From: Antedon mediterranea
Lineage: Eukaryota > Echinodermata > Crinoidea > Comatulida > Antedonidae
Assembly: GCF_964355755.1 (NCBI RefSeq)
Contig: NC_092673.1
Span: 30,387,001 to 30,447,000, forward strand
Length of the DNA: 60,000 bases
Direction of reading: 5' to 3'
Positions 46,101 through 54,300 of the stretch are shown here, one piece after another. The position numbers and the translations under genes are program-made. The notes beneath the pieces are model-generated. The model saw only the letters and a list, made by a program, of their open reading frames with translations, did not search any database and was not told where the DNA came from. The first letter of the stretch is position 1, and each line of letters begins with the position of its first letter.

Positions 46101-49100
46101 TACAATTATAATATTCTAGCTAAATTTCTTACAAAAATATAGAAACTACAGATTTGAACTTCAGCAGATATGTCATTGCAATTAACACACGTAAGTGAAG
46201 TGACACAACTTAAATTTAGTTAATTAATGCATAATATGGAATAATACATTAAGGTATATAGCGTCTTAAAAGAAAAAAAAAAACAGATTCAGAAATGTTT
46301 GCATTTTGGTCAAAGAATGTAGGCTTATACAGGTAAAAAGTATGTCTTCACACAGAACAAATAGGCCTATATACTTACGTTTGGGCCGTATGACACAACA
46401 ACAGACCAAATTCCAAATGTCGGGTACGAAGAGAACTGGTATATTTCAGTATGATAGCCAGTAATTGTAGTAATGTCTTCAGTCCTCTTGATAATGGCGT
46501 CGGTTGGTGTGATAATATCTAATCGAACTATTCTGTCGGTAGGTTTGAGTTGCTCATTCAAAGAAATCACTCTGATTTTAGCTGTAATACGAAACAGACC
46601 AGTGATTATTTAAAATCTATAGAAATGCAATGATTTGAGAACAATATTTCAAATTTTAAAGCAGAATGTGAACCCAACACAAAACAGGCAGGTCTACATG
46701 TACACACATATATGTACAGTGGCGTAACGGTTATGAGTGTTCATTGGCTATACCCAGGGGCCCAGAACTTACAGGGGCCCCTGAGCAGTGCCCAGAGTGA
46801 AAAAGCCATTAAAATATGTTGAAAAAGGCTAAAAATTTCCGGCCTCCAGCGTTGGAGGGCCACTAAGGGTTCCTAAACCAAGGGCGTCAGGCATCTGCGT
46901 TACACCACTCTATGTACATCATTAGACTACTAACCTTCCTGATCAGGAGTATAAATGGGTTTGTCGGTCTGGATAAACACAACCTGATTTTTAGTTGTCA
47001 CCAACGCAGTAACTGTTTTACTAAATTGAAGTATAGGATCGTCAGAATATGCTTGAACTCGTATTGTTGGAATTTCTTCATCATCTGGTAGTTGGGCTGG
47101 ATCCACAATAAAATGAACAATTTTAGGTGTACCTATAGGAATGATACATTAAATTGAATTGTTATGCGTGGACAGCTATAATGATGACGTAATCCATTTG
47201 GCAATACGTTGTAAATACATGATGGGTTGATATGCAATTGTAACCGGCCATCGTTGTTCTGAATATTAGTATAAGTGAAGTTAACTTGGTACGTAATGGC
47301 ATAATAGATAGCCCAAAATGAAAGAAGACAAGAGAAGACACAAAACATCATTATCATGGTCATCACTGTCGTCATCATGATAATATATTGCCATCATAAC
47401 TAGAGAAGTAACGCAAGGACGTAAGCGCAACGTAAGTGATTTGACCAATCACAAGCGCTGGATTATACAAACTGTCGCATGCCATTGGTCAACTTGTTTG
47501 TGTTGCGTCTTTGTCCATGCGTTGCTTCTCTAATGGAGGCACGTTTTAGGTGTGAGAGAGTTGACCAATCACAAGCGACAGTTCGGTTGATCCCTCGCCT
47601 GTGATTGGTCAAATTGCATGGTCCAAGTGGGAACGATAAGGTTAACATACCTGCTTGAACTTGAATGGTTTTATTAGCCATTACAGTATCTTCACTCGTA
47701 AGCAGTTTGACTGTTACATCTATAATAGCATTGCCTGTACCAAATACGGCCACCAGTACGTCTTCCGAAACATTAGCCCGAAATATATTAGGCGCAGTGA
47801 TAAAATAATGTCTACAAATTATTAATACAATACATTTTTTATGAAATTATCAATATCTTTATTATTTATTAGTATTAAATGCTAATGAGGATGAACTTAA
47901 TGAGCCCGTCCACCCGTACAACAACAACAAAAGATTATGAATAGATTTGCTGTTTTTTCTTTACGCGACACCAATTTTTCACATTTTAAGAGCCATTGTC
48001 TGTAAAAATCAAAGATTTGGTGGCAGATGTAAAAAAATGGATTTCTCTCAAATTTTTACCATGAATAGACATTTCAATAAAAAGCATATCTACAACATTC
48101 ATTTTAATTTTTAGCCTCCGTTTCCATGACAACGGTCAATTATCCAAATTTTGATGTTTTTGCCATTTTTCACAGATTTTCTATAGTGAAAAAGTACAAA
48201 TTTGTATACTTATTTTAACCAAAAATACTTACAGTATACAGTTTTTGTTTATAGCATGGTAAACAACATGTATTGAGTTCCATTTAATGTAGAAAAAAAA
48301 ATTAATTACAAAATGGAGTTTGGTTGATACCATTATTTTAAAAAGGGGTGTTTTTAAAAAATATTTTTTTTATAAAAGTATACCTCATAAACGTACCTAT
48401 AACTTCCAAAGTGGTGTTTTTAAATCAATGAGGTTTTTTAATTTGATAGTCAATAGGTTTGTCAACAATAATCACGAAAAAAACACTGGGGTAAATTTCG
48501 TACATAGGTTTTGTGTTGCCAGGAAAATACGAAAAATACAAAAAATATAACTAAATATCAACAAACAAAACACATGAAACACAATTTAAATATGGCTAAT
48601 CCAATAATAAAATGTATATGTGGCTTGTCATAATGCTACTAGAGTCATACGAATAGTTTAGATAAAATAGGAGAATGTGTTGCCAGGTTTATTTCAATTA
48701 ATTGCCAGAAAAACAGTATTTTGCATTGAAATATTTAGTTGATGGAAAATAATGTTAAACTTGGAAATAATTACGTCAATGGTTTTTATAAATTTTTAAA
48801 TCTATTTTGTGTAAAGAGATACAGAAAGACCTCCCAAAAAATCTGACCTTGTAAATAGGTCATTTGAGGTCAAAAGGGGTCAGAATGCAAAACAGGACAG
48901 GTCCCCAGTTGACTACAACTATTCATGTTTGATCAACATTTACAAGTAGTTCATAACAATTATCAACAATTTTCATATTTTACCTATAGTGTTACCTTAG
49001 CAACCATTTCTATGTGTAACTAAGGAAAGTAATTTAAAAAAAACGTAAAAAATGGCGTTTTTATTAATACAAAGAATTGATTGCATTTGTAATTTTTCTC

Positions 49101-52036
49101 AATTTTACTTCTACTGCATTCCATTAATGACAAACTTGACCTTGTAAATTCATTCATTTTGAGGTCAACATTTTACCATAGTAACTGTTTCTAAAATTTC
49201 AAAAAAATAAGGGGTTTTTCATAAATACAAAACATTTTTTCTACATAGTTTTACATTTCTACTTTTTGCCAAATTTACTTTAAATACTGAATCCTAATAA
49301 TCTCAGAAAGAAAGTCTTGACGAATCTGAATAAAGGTAAAAAAAATGACCTTTAGTGTTATCTTAAACCTGTTTACGTAACAAATGATATTTAAAAAAAA
49401 AATTAAATATGGAGTTTCATGAAAAAAAAAATTTACATATTGAGATCAAATGACATCAACATTTTACCTATAGTGTATTGTAGCAACTGTTTCTATACGT
49501 AACTAAGTACAATTTTTTTAATATGGGGTTTCATGACTACAAACAATTGATTACATAGCTTTACTACCTTTTCCCAAATTTACTTATCTACTGAATCCCA
49601 GAAAATGTCTGACCTTGGGAAAGGGTAATTTGTTGGGTCAAGTTATGTCAAAATGTATTATTTATGTTATCTTAGAACCTGTTTCTATGCGTAACTAAGG
49701 ATAATTGTTTTTTTAAATACAGTTGAACCTCCCGTAAGTGGCCACCCTCGGGACCTGGAAAAGTGGCCGCTTACGGGCGGTGACCCCTTACGGGAGGTTC
49801 TGCCGATAAAGGGCCAAAATCACTTATTATGGCTATATACGCTATTCTTAACGAAACGAGCCTCTCAATTTTCCAGCTAATTGTAGGCCTATTATTATTT
49901 ATAATCAGGTGGTTTAGTATTTTTTAGCATTTTCAGACAAATTTTAAAAACTTTTATCATATGAAAAATGGTCGGTCAAAATCTGTGTAGTTTTCTCATC
50001 TCTTCACAGTAATGTTTTTAAAACCTCTTCAAAATAAAGCTAATATATAAAGAAATACAATAAACATGCACCTCTAATTCATAGATCCATGCAATAAGTA
50101 TCACATTTTTCGATTGGCCGCTTACAAAAAATCTCATTTTTAGTATAAAAAGGTGCCCGCAGCTGCTTACGGTAAGCACCAAATGCACTAATTAGATAGG
50201 AAGAACAAACAGGCTTTTCAAAGTGGGTCCGTCAAGGGAGGTGGTCGCTGTAAATAAAATATGGGGTTTTCATGAATAAAAATAAGCACAGAAGAAAGTG
50301 CTTACGAATATGACCTTGTGAAACGGTAATTTGAAAATGCAAATAAGGCATGCCTGCTAATAATCTACAAATTTAAATTTGTATGAGATAAATATACAAA
50401 ATCTAAAGAATATCTCATTTTTAGTTACCATAGTAACTGTTGCTATGCATAACTAAGGGAAATTAAATAATTATCAGATAATTATTGATTAATAATTAAT
50501 ACTGAATCCAACCATCACAGTAAAAAAAATATAGAATTTAAAACCAATATTTAATAATAAAGTGTGATATTTTACATGCTGACCTTAAATGAAATGAAAT
50601 TTCAAATCAGGGCTTCAATATTTGTTATGTAGCATTAACATACCTGAGTATATCATTGACTTTTGATTGGTTCTATTTTGGGGAGGGGAAAGTGGTGGAT
50701 CCAGGACTTTTAAATAGTTAGGGGGTTGAAGGCGAGGGTCTAAAAACTTAACTTTATGTCCTATCTTTTGCATTGTAATTTTTAACTTGGGGTGGGTGGG
50801 GGCTTGGAGAAAAAGGGAGGGGGTGGGATGGAGGAGTTTGAATCCGTCTATTCATTGGGGCGATAGTAGCGGCAGTGTGGGTGGTGCTTGAATGCATGCA
50901 TTTGACACTCTATAGTGGATGATCGACCAAAGTGTTGCAGTTTATCTTTTTGTGGTTATAGTCGGGGTGGGTGGGGGGGGGGGGGGGAGGGGTGGTAGTC
51001 GAAAGTGGTGGTGGATGGGCATGTGGGATCTGCTTAGGTTAGCAAATAAAAGAAGTAAACAAATGAAAGAGGAGCTTCAAAATTAGAGGAGTAATCTGTT
51101 GCAAAGAATAAAATTCACAACGATCTTATAATTTATTCAAATTTCCAGAGGATATAACCTATAAAACGACATTAAAACTGGGAATTACAGAATCTATAAT
51201 TAAAAATTAATTTTTTTCTCACAACACAACTAGAACTATATAAAACATTAAGAATTTTTCTGACCAAATCAAATAATCAAAGAAAATAAAATGTTTTTAC
51301 TAATATACCATGTTTTTTTTTTATAAAAATGCCTATGTTTCTCGCAACACTGCTTGTAGATTTTAAATTTACCCCAGTATTTTATTTTAGAAATCAATTA
51401 TTAAACATTAGAACTACCTATTTGTAATAAATCAGCTAAAAAAATACACCACTTTGGGTGTTATGGTGAAGTAAAATTTAGTTGCATTGAACAATTTAAA
51501 AAAAGTGAAAAACACCCCTTTTTAAATAAATGGTATCTCCCAAAGAATGAAATAAAAAAAATAAAAAAAATTGAAACAGGTACACAATGCATTGTTATTA
51601 TGCATACACTAATTATTTTTTATAATTAAATGAACAACACAACAATATCGTTCATCAAAGTAGTACCAATATCCATTTTAAAAAACCATAAAAAAGGACA
51701 AAATTTGTCAAAAACACAAATTTGGCCGTTGCCATGGAAATAAACGTGTGAAATAAAAAATACTTCATATTTGATTTCTCTCAACACATATATAGCCATG
51801 TGCAAAATTTGAAAGAAATCCATTTTTTTGAGTCTGCCACTTTTTTTGATATTTCTTTGATTCTTACAGACAATGGCTCTTAAACAGTTGTTAACATAAC
51901 TCAATATTATTATTAGTATTGTCCAGATTCATTCTCCAAATGTTTATGATATCATATTAATAACATTATTAACTTACCCGGCGTTCACAACGTGAAATAG
52001 CGCAAGTAGCTCAAGTAAAACTAGCGGTTTAAACAT
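24918..52036 (-). CDS. C3: C3-like complement component, 37 coding exons
   Basis: Complement C3/4/5 family protein, 1715 residues. Exons in order: 51978-52036, 47651-47811, 46935-47132, 46379-46581, 46044-46086, 45795-45879, 45479-45584, 43909-44145, 43358-43555, 43141-43263, 42605-42676, 41852-42043, 40935-41084, 40596-40740, 40346-40396, 38845-39193, 38303-38531, 37327-37536, 35993-36128, 34659-34763, 33615-33809, 33206-33287, 32301-32478, 31933-32034, 30646-30981, 29987-30145, 29795-29854, 29506-29639, 29226-29319, 28699-28773, 28166-28268, 27691-27780, 27306-27401, 27190-27237, 26366-26446, 25913-26069, 24918-25023. Every junction is GT-AG and all phases agree. One basic processing site suggests two chains, as in C3. 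Secreted; tags surfaces through its thioester. ATTAAA at 24845-24850 may be the poly(A) signal. Confidence 0.93.
25073..25172. repeat. (TA)n microsatellite
   Basis: About 100 bases of near-pure TA repeats in the last intron of the C3-like gene, just upstream of the final exon. Confidence 0.95.
26577..26800 (+). mobile_element. tRNA-derived SINE (copy 1)
   Basis: The head has a perfect box A (TGGCCGAGCGG) and a box B-like GGGTTTGAGCC, in a type II (Ser/Leu-like) arrangement ending CACTCGCTCCA. A conserved body follows: TTCTCGGATAAGGAC and TAAACCGTAGGTCC. It lies in intron 34 of the C3-like gene. The 3' limit is uncertain. Confidence 0.7.
27072..27182 (+). mobile_element. tRNA-derived SINE (copy 2, degenerate)
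   Basis: Same family as 26577: GAGTGAGTAGTTAAGACAGT, then GGGTTTGAGGCTCACTCGCT and TTCTCGGATGAGGAC. Its end lies about six bases from the splice donor of exon 34 of the C3-like gene. Confidence 0.7.
28393..28570. mobile_element. MITE, AAGCTTGGTTCCCACTAG family
   Basis: Starts TAAAGCTTGGTTCCCACTAG followed by CGACGCAACG. Ends GCGTTGCGTTCTAGTGGG. Lies in intron 30 of the C3-like gene. The copies at 31120 and 39890 share its ACCTGCGATGTTTGCAGC-type interior or its reverse. Confidence 0.75.
29045..29190 (-). mobile_element. TTAAAGATGTATTGTCC MITE, partial copy
   Basis: Reverse-oriented partial copy of the elements at 37753 and 39447. It shares the TTTTTCCGGGTTTTTTTC segment and the GACTTTCAATAG-like stretch, and ends GGGGAACAATACATCTTTTA. 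Confidence 0.6.
31120..31575. mobile_element. MITE cluster, AAGCTTGGTTCCCACTAG family
   Basis: At least two overlapping or nested copies. TTGCTTGGTTCCCACTAGGA opens at the left, CTAGTGGGAACCAAGCTTTA lies at about 31299-31318, and TACTGGAAACCAAGCTTGG lies at the right end. The interior is rich in GCGTTGCGTCATTACG repeats. In intron 24 of the C3-like gene. Confidence 0.7.
32626..32947 (-). mobile_element. TIR element with tRNA-like core, second copy
   Basis: Ends CCTATCCAATTAAGGCAGAA and TTCTGCCTTAATTGGATAGG. The interior is the reverse complement of 23986-24242 and includes the tRNA-like boxes. It lies in intron 22 of the C3-like gene. Confidence 0.75.
34147..34311. mobile_element. MITE, AAGCTTGGTTCCCACTAG family, complete copy
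   Basis: The best-preserved single copy. It runs TTAAGCTTGGTTCCCCCTAG ... CCAGTGGGAACCAAGCTTTA, with a symmetric interior (TTGACCAATCACAAGC / CTTGTCATTGGTCAAC). The TTA on both sides is compatible with the 3-bp TWA target of PIF/Harbinger elements. In intron 20 of the C3-like gene. Confidence 0.8.
34803..34965. mobile_element. MITE, AAGCTTGGTTCCCACTAG family
   Basis: AAGCGTGGTTCTCACTAAAA at the left, GCGTCGTAGTGGAAATTCAA near the right, with the usual core. It lies about 40 bases upstream of exon 20 of the C3-like gene, close to its acceptor and branch region. Confidence 0.7.
35600..35690. mobile_element. MITE, AAGCTTGGTTCCCACTAG family, partial
   Basis: Repeated ACATAACGCAACCTACGCAA and a right end TCTTTTGGGAATCAAGCTTT. 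Left end not found. Confidence 0.55.
36310..36455. mobile_element. short MITE with TIRs, second copy
   Basis: CTCTGCTACACTATCAAACT at the left and AGTTTGATAGTGTAGACATA at the right, with the CATATTTGGCCATATCAC interior. Same family as 22051-22200. In intron 18 of the C3-like gene. Confidence 0.8.
36570..37227. mobile_element. interspersed element with TACCTCCGCC ends
   Basis: Left end TACCTCCGCC, right end GGCGGAGGTA. The right end is also a hairpin (TACCTCC-TTGGC-GGAGGTA), preceded by AAACAAACAAACAAACACAC. No coding capacity. Class uncertain: a non-autonomous DNA element is likely. In intron 18 of the C3-like gene. Confidence 0.6.
37753..38108. mobile_element. TTAAAGATGTATTGTCC MITE, copy 1
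   Basis: Inverted ends TTAAAGATGTATTGTCCCCC and GGGGGACAATACATCTTTAA. The interior includes AATTTGACCATTTTTTGC. About 356 bases, nearly the same size as the copy at 39447. In intron 17 of the C3-like gene. Confidence 0.85.
38845..39193 (-). other. C3-like gene: anaphylatoxin (C3a-like) exon 16
   Basis: Part of the C3-like gene, following the RRKKR processing site at the end of exon 15 (residues 667-671). Cysteines fall at about residues 680, 691, 694, 706, 743 and 744. The convertase-type arginine (NAIAGR, residue 757) gives a fragment of about 86 residues, close to vertebrate C3a. The spacing departs from the family pattern: the paired first cysteines are split (LCSAC), about 14 residues are added after QRIKRF, and the Cys seven before the final pair is replaced (LLDN). 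The motif WIFEEFDIP closes the exon. I used donor GTACGT because only it keeps the frame into exon 17. Confidence 0.88.
39447..39802. mobile_element. TTAAAGATGTATTGTCC MITE, copy 2
   Basis: Ends TTAAAGATGTATTGTCCCCC and GGACAATACATCTTTAA, same interior and size as copy 1. In intron 15 of the C3-like gene. Confidence 0.85.
39890..40277. mobile_element. two MITEs, AAGCTTGGTTCCCACTAG family
   Basis: The first starts TTAAGCTTGGGTCCCACTAG at 39891. A second begins AAAGCGTGGTTCCCACTAGC near 40062. Ends CTAGTGGGAACCAAGCTTAA (about 40225-40245) and CTAGTGGGAACCACGCTTTA (about 40260-40277) suggest nesting. In intron 15 of the C3-like gene, shortly downstream of exon 15. Confidence 0.75.
41300..41613. 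mobile_element. MITE cluster, AAGCTTGGTTCCCACTAG family
   Basis: GGTTTGATTTCACGCAGGCG and GCGTTGGCTGCGTTACGTTG at the left. Two tandem right ends CTAGTGGGAACCAAGCTTTA lie at about 41546-41565 and 41595-41613, so one end is duplicated. In intron 12 of the C3-like gene. Confidence 0.7.
43685..43760. mobile_element. MITE fragment, AAGCTTGGTTCCCACTAG family
   Basis: CATGGTTTCCACTTGGACGC followed by GAGTTGACCAATCAAGTGAC. Right half missing. In intron 8 of the C3-like gene. Confidence 0.5.
44488..45466 (-). mobile_element. Helitron-like element, decayed 3' end
   Basis: Related along its length to 14881-16323: shared AATTTCAGCGTT, CGTACCGCAGGACA and ATCCTCGTATTATTGTGTGC. The minus-strand 5' end is TCTATATATAAATTT. 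The 3' hairpin core GTACGCGAGCGAAGCGAGTA remains, but the terminal CTAG is gone. It lies in intron 7 of the C3-like gene, starting 13 bases after the exon 7 splice donor. Confidence 0.75.
47398..47640. mobile_element. two abutting MITE copies, AAGCTTGGTTCCCACTAG family
   Basis: AACTAGAGAAGTAACGCAAG to about 47550, then a second short copy (GAGTTGACCAATCACAAGCG ... TGTGATTGGTCAAATTGC, AAGTGGGAACGA). In intron 2 of the C3-like gene, ending about ten bases before the exon 2 donor. Confidence 0.65.
49720..50250. mobile_element. pogo/Tigger-like MITE nested in the long-TIR element
   Basis: Bounded by TA on both sides. Left end CAGTTGAACCTCCCGTAAGT; right end GGGAGGTGGTCGCTG, an imperfect complement. 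Internal CCGCTTACGGGCGG and CCTTACGGGAGGTTC repeats mark the left end. CAG ends with a TA target are typical of Tc1/mariner-pogo elements. Confidence 0.75.
50930..51010 (+). repeat. G-rich tract
   Basis: A run of fourteen or more G near 50975, flanked by GGGGTGGGTG and GGGGTGGTAG blocks. The plus strand could form G-quadruplex structures. Inside the long-TIR element. Confidence 0.8.
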
Positions 52037-54300
52037 CACGGTATTTCTAATATTAGTAGTATACTAATTAACTGAGCATAAACAGCAGCTGCACCTGTCT
52101 TGGTCGCAACTGTGAATTTCCAGGTATGGATTTAAGTTATAACAAGTGAATGTAAGGAGTTTCTCTGAAAACGAAACATTTGGGTGTATTAAAGTTTAGA
52201 AATCGAATGAGCCGGATATACGTTGATCTATACAAACAACGATGCTTTTGTGGTAAGATATTAAAATTCGATTGGTTATTACCCTAAAACTATACCTTAA
52301 CACCACCAGCCCTTCCCCTATTATTTTGATGTAGACTTTTGCATTTGAAGGCATAGGCCTATTGGGAAAACACATCGTAAGAGTTTTAAGAGAATGTTTC
52401 ATAGAAAAGTAGGTATGTATACCGTGTCTATCTTGTGTATTTTCGATTTAGTTGTAGGCCCTATATCATAAATAAATAGTCTATAGATAGACATATATAT
52501 ATATATACATAGTCTACCATGTTAATTGGCAGGCTCAATAAATATTCCGTTTTGGTGGTACATCCTGAACACGTCTACTAATTTAATTTTCATATGTAAT
52601 TTAATTTATGCTGCGACAGGAAATTATAGTCATGTTGTTAGGTGCGACAACATGCTGCTCCTAATTTTGACCAAACATTGGATGACGAACGAACCAATCA
52701 ACAAATAAATAAAATGTTTGATTGATACATGAACACAAATTAATGACCTTTGGCTTTCATTTGGCGATTTAATATTGTAGATCATTTAGGCCTATAGTTG
52801 AAAATTGGTTTCTGTTTTTCTTATTTCTTAGGAATACTGGCATGTAAGCTCACATCCGTCCTTAGATTATTGTTTCAGGGATGGTAAAACCATAATACAA
52901 GGAAACAATACTAGAACTATATAGAAATATAGAACAGAAAAACAAAGAAAGGTGATTTGTTAAGTAGACAGTGAAAAAGTAAGCATGCAATATAAACAGC
53001 GAAGTAATATTGGCCTTTGTACATTTTTGACATCCAGGACACGAAAAACAAATCATCAAAAAAGAAGAAAATCATAAAATACCATTATTGTTTACTATGA
53101 TCTCCATGTCTCTTGCTTGAGAAAAAAAACCAATGCCAATAATTAATAGGCCTAAGTTATTCTATGATATACCGTACAAGACAACCCTTCTTTTTTCGTT
53201 GGCATGTGTGGCTAAACTATAATAAGCTACACATTTGTAACAGCGGCACACTTCTTGAATGAAGGTGCGTCCAGAGTAAGTAAAATAAAAGTTAGAAAAA
53301 ATAGGACTATTTACAAGGAAACTTAAACTAAATTGTGTCCTTTCATTTCATTTCTCTTTTTCCATGCCCGTTTGGTGAAATTTATTTATTTTTAATTTTC
53401 TTTATTCAGTTGACAATCAACAGCGATGAAACCGCCACTAACAGGTTGAATCGAATGCAACTTCAATATTTGTAGGAAGATCAAGTAAAAGTGAATCAAG
53501 AACATACATTAATTTTTGGTCTATTGTTCCATTATTAAATTGGATATAGATACTCGAATAAACTTGCTAACAAAACGTCACCATCAAACGTCATTGTATG
53601 GTTTCTTCATTATTTTGTGGAGAAGTTTGGTATAATATTTGGCTAAAGTAGATTGTGTATTTTCTGTAACAAATGTAATATGACATTTAAAAAGTACTAT
53701 GCAAAAAAAAATTATGTCTATTTTAACACATTTTGAATATATACAATAAGTTTGATTTTGATAAACACAACGAAGTTGGCCTACTGTAGTAATGTATTAC
53801 TTTCTCTAAATTCAGACACGCTTCAGGGCCATTGTTTAAGAAACTGAAAATATTAAACGTTTACGGTAAACGTCATATGATTTATGGCAAATGTAAGATC
53901 CGAAGAATTACCGCATCATGTACGTTTAATTACCGTGACAGTTTTACTCATAACCTCGGAACAGAAACTTAATTTGGAATTCCCTTCACGAGATTAACAA
54001 TTTATACACATATATTGACCAAAGTTGTGTAATAAACTGGATATTTAAAGAAACAAACTAAATAAACACGTTGAAAAATACTATTCATCGCCTTACGCTG
54101 ACGAACAACACTAAATTGTATATAGGAAATGACATTTCTTATTTAAATTTTATTTATGTTTTGTTTTATTCTTATGTTTTATGTAAAAGGGTCAAAATTC
54201 TTGATGCAGGATCCTCGCCATTAATTACATACAGCAATTGTAGTTATAATCAATGACTAAATAAATGTGAATCAATAAAATAAGGTAAAACAAGGTAAAT
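51884..54300. repeat. segmental duplication, left copy (C3 exon 1 and upstream)
   Basis: Direct partner of 56612-60000. With 47882-47985, on the other side of the intron 1 transposon, it covers the end of intron 1, exon 1 and about 2.3 kb of upstream sequence. It carries about 700 bases (about 52397-53097) that the right copy lacks. Confidence 0.9.

Larger units (their letters stand above)
47990..51879. mobile_element. long-TIR (foldback-like) DNA transposon in C3 intron 1
   Basis: Starts GAGCCATTGTCTGTAA and ends with its complement CAGACAATGGCTC, flanked by TTAA on both sides (47986-47989, 51880-51883). The inverted similarity continues inward, with decay, for roughly 600 bases: GATACCATT plus TTAAAAAGGGGTGTTTTT, CAAAGTGGTGT and ACTGGGGTAAATTT occur on both arms. 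The centre holds degenerate direct repeats of about 250-300 bases (GACCTTGTAAATAGGTCA and GTAACTGTTTCTATGCGTAA types). The paralogous stretch at about 56716-56760 lacks it. A nested MITE occupies 49720-50250. No transposase frame. The TTAA target suggests a piggyBac-type mechanism, but the ends are not canonical. Confidence 0.8.
46379..52036 (-). other. C3-like gene: signal peptide, MG1-MG2 and promoter side (exons 1-4)
   Basis: Part of the C3-like gene. Exon 1 encodes MFKPLVLLELLALFHVVNA, a clear signal peptide. Exon 2 opens GHYFITAPNIFRANVSED, like the mature N terminus of C3-family proteins. Exon 3 ends VFIQTDKPIYTPDQE, the family's most conserved N-terminal motif. Exon 4 encodes TFGIWSVVVSYG. 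Intron 1 is enlarged by a 3.9-kb transposon. Upstream of the start codon there is a weak kappaB-like GGAAATTCAC on the minus strand near 52115 and an E-box-rich CAGGTGCAGCTG. No clear TATA box was found. Confidence 0.9.
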
